64,000 nt of DNA. Origin: Nemertoderma westbladi. Lineage: Eukaryota; Xenacoelomorpha; Nemertodermatida; Nemertodermatidae. Shown here one piece after another: positions 63,222 through 64,000 of the stretch; the stretch's first letter is position 1, and every line of letters begins with the position of its first letter. The notes beneath the pieces are model-generated. The model was not told where the DNA came from. It saw nothing but the letters and a program-made list of their open reading frames with translations, and did not search any database. A program made the position numbers and the translations under genes. Location of the stretch: NCBI GenBank assembly GCA_032718475.1, contig JAUCBJ010008392.1, forward strand, positions 43,893-107,892. Direction: 5' to 3'.

Positions 63222-63251
63222 CATCTAACCTCTATTTTGTGCTTCATCTAG
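63222..63251 (+). promoter_or_regulatory. Candidate splice acceptor before the X homologue
   Basis: CATCTAACCTCTATTTTGTGC, then TTCATCTAG, has a branch-point-like CTAAC, a pyrimidine-rich tract and AG at 63,250-63,251, which is 63 nt before the ATG at 63,315. With the donor-like sites in the BEL-2 leader it could yield a spliced mRNA for this gene. Prediction by eye only. Confidence 0.35.
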
Positions 63252-63314
63252 TAGAAACGTAACGATATGTAACCTTATGGAGCTAAAAACTTTAGTGTGT
63301 TTGGAGTGGAGAGT

Positions 63315-64000
63315 ATGGCTAGGAGTACAGCCAAGCTCGCTAAATCCAAGGCGGACCCGAATGTTACGCGACAGCGATTGGACGCTTATAACAAAAGAAC
63401 GGAGGAATTACGCGCGGAGTTCAATGCGTTATATCCTTACGATGCGTTATGCGACGCTAGCGACGTTTGCGAGGATCCAGACACCGAAATACGCCGATTA
63501 TATCATATGCTGCAATATTTGACGGTAAATGAACCCTTACCTGCAGCCAGAGACGAATTTGAAGGAATGCATCTTTATAGACGCGCTCGAGGAGCGGATC
63601 CAGAGACCAAGGACGCGTTCTCCATATACAAACTGTTTTATAAATGTGAAGCATGTATGCGTGATCAAGACAACGCGATTCCTATGCGGTTGAACTCGGA
63701 GAACCCCGAGCCGATATTAGCGCGATGCTCATACCACCAAAGTCTACGTTACCAAGAAGGCGGATACCCTTTGACGAATCCGTATCATTCATTTAAAATG
63801 AGTGGACCGAAGGCGGATGAGATCGTTATTTACGAACCTAAATTAGTCGAACCAGACGTCTACAGCATGGTAGTGGACGAATCTAATAAGTCGACGCAAG
63901 AGAAACGGGAAGCTTTGAGCCTCTACAGGGCGTACAAGGCGTACAAGAAAGGCGAGATCGAGGAGTTCGGCGGAAGGCTCGCGAGCCTACCATTCTATTG
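63315..64000 (+). CDS. BEL-2 X homologue (X1-X2 fused), cut by the window edge
   Basis: An ATG-started frame of 228 complete codons, still open at the end of the window. Residues about 25-95 align with X1 of copy A (FNALY, EIRRLYHMLQYLT, EPLP, FEGM). C111 and C114 (CEAC) plus CSYH align with the CDEC...CAKH site of X2. X1 and X2 are therefore one protein here. Lys/Glu-rich helices follow, then GGRLASLP, encoded by palindrome copy 9. No signal peptide or transmembrane segment is visible. It sits about 2 kb after pol in the env position. I do not recognise the family. It was found by reading the frame directly, as it has no stop within the window. Confidence 0.8.
   Translation, partial: MARSTAKLAKSKADPNVTRQRLDAYNKRTEELRAEFNALYPYDALCDASDVCEDPDTEIRRLYHMLQYLTVNEPLPAARDEFEGMHLYRRARGADPETKDAFSIYKLFYKCEACMRDQDNAIPMRLNSENPEPILARCSYHQSLRYQEGGYPLTNPYHSFKMSGPKADEIVIYEPKLVEPDVYSMVVDESNKSTQEKREALSLYRAYKAYKKGEIEEFGGRLASLPFY
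63972..63991 (+). repeat. GGAAGGC palindrome, copy 9
   Basis: GGAAGGCTCGCGAGCCTACC, the same perfect-palindrome variant as copy 1, inside the X homologue and read as GRLASLP. Confidence 0.85.

Larger units (their letters stand above)
61297..63314 (+). other. Gene-free gap between BEL-2 pol and the X homologue
   Basis: No supported gene. The minus-strand frame at 62,079-62,582 (167 codons) has no similarity or context. Position and length (2.0 kb) match the gap before X1 in copies A and B. It contains palindrome copy 8 at 62,912 and a splice-acceptor-like stretch ending at 63,251. The text is GT-rich up to about 62,000 and AT-rich afterwards. Confidence 0.55.
24352..64000 (+). mobile_element. 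BEL-2: BEL/Pao-type LTR retrotransposon carrying two nested LTR elements
   Basis: Gag and protease lie at 24,352-28,481, a linker piece at 44,282-44,496, the rest of the linker and pol with integrase at 56,948-61,296, and an extra downstream gene from 63,315 to the window edge. The breaks at 28,481/44,282 and 44,496/56,948 coincide with the ends of copies A and B and show 5-bp duplications (AGTTT, GATGA). Several in-frame stops exist, so this copy is probably inactive. The 3' LTR lies outside the window, and the 5' LTR was not delimited but may lie left of the Penelope-like element. Confidence 0.85.

Overview
This window is non-coding, repeat-dominated DNA from a eukaryote, almost certainly an invertebrate animal. 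I found no host gene, no bacterial-type operon and no CRISPR array. What can be read are transposable elements: three related BEL/Pao-type LTR retrotransposon lineages, an RTE-like LINE with an endonuclease, a CR1/L2-like LINE, a Penelope-like element with a GIY-YIG nuclease, a tRNA-derived SINE and a 47-bp minisatellite. BEL/Pao elements are known from metazoans, which is the main reason for this assignment. The species cannot be named from sequence alone.

Layout. 1-878 is a 47-bp minisatellite. 1,000-4,273 is the leader of a first BEL element (BEL-1, + strand), whose broken gag-protease-RT-RNase H genes run from 4,274 to about 10,488. There it is cut off by a reversed, truncated LTR (about 10,489-11,377) and a broken LINE fragment (11,378-12,545). 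12,680-13,140 holds a SINE and a promoter-like block. An RTE-like LINE (13,844-19,110) is flanked by a perfect 170-bp direct repeat and is itself split by a CR1/L2-like LINE (about 16,256-18,461). A Penelope-like element with 126-bp inverted repeats (about 21,043-24,157) sits in the leader of a second BEL element (BEL-2, + strand).

BEL-2 is the frame of the right-hand half. Its gag-protease part is at 24,352-28,481, a 215-bp linker piece is at 44,282-44,496, and its linker, RT, RNase H and integrase are at 56,948-61,296. The two gaps are two LTR elements of one family inserted on the - strand: copy A (28,482-44,281, target duplication AGTTT) and copy B (44,497-56,947, target duplication GATGA). 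Copies A and B keep gag and protease but share a deletion of RT and of most of RNase H and integrase, so they are non-autonomous and would need another element's enzymes.

The most interesting content is a set of open frames (here X1, X2, X3) that copies A and B carry downstream of the pol remnant, where retroviruses and some retrotransposons have env. A diverged homologue of X1-X2 begins at 63,315, about 2 kb after the pol of BEL-2, and stays open to the window edge. So at least two BEL sub-lineages carry this gene. It has Cys/His metal-binding motifs, coiled coil and, in X3, Gag-like zinc knuckles, but I see no signal peptide or membrane segment and do not recognise a family. A second unexplained signal is a 20-bp palindrome, GGAAGGCTTGCGAGCCTACC, found nine times along BEL-2 in all three reading phases and in non-coding DNA, with paired base changes that keep the stem.
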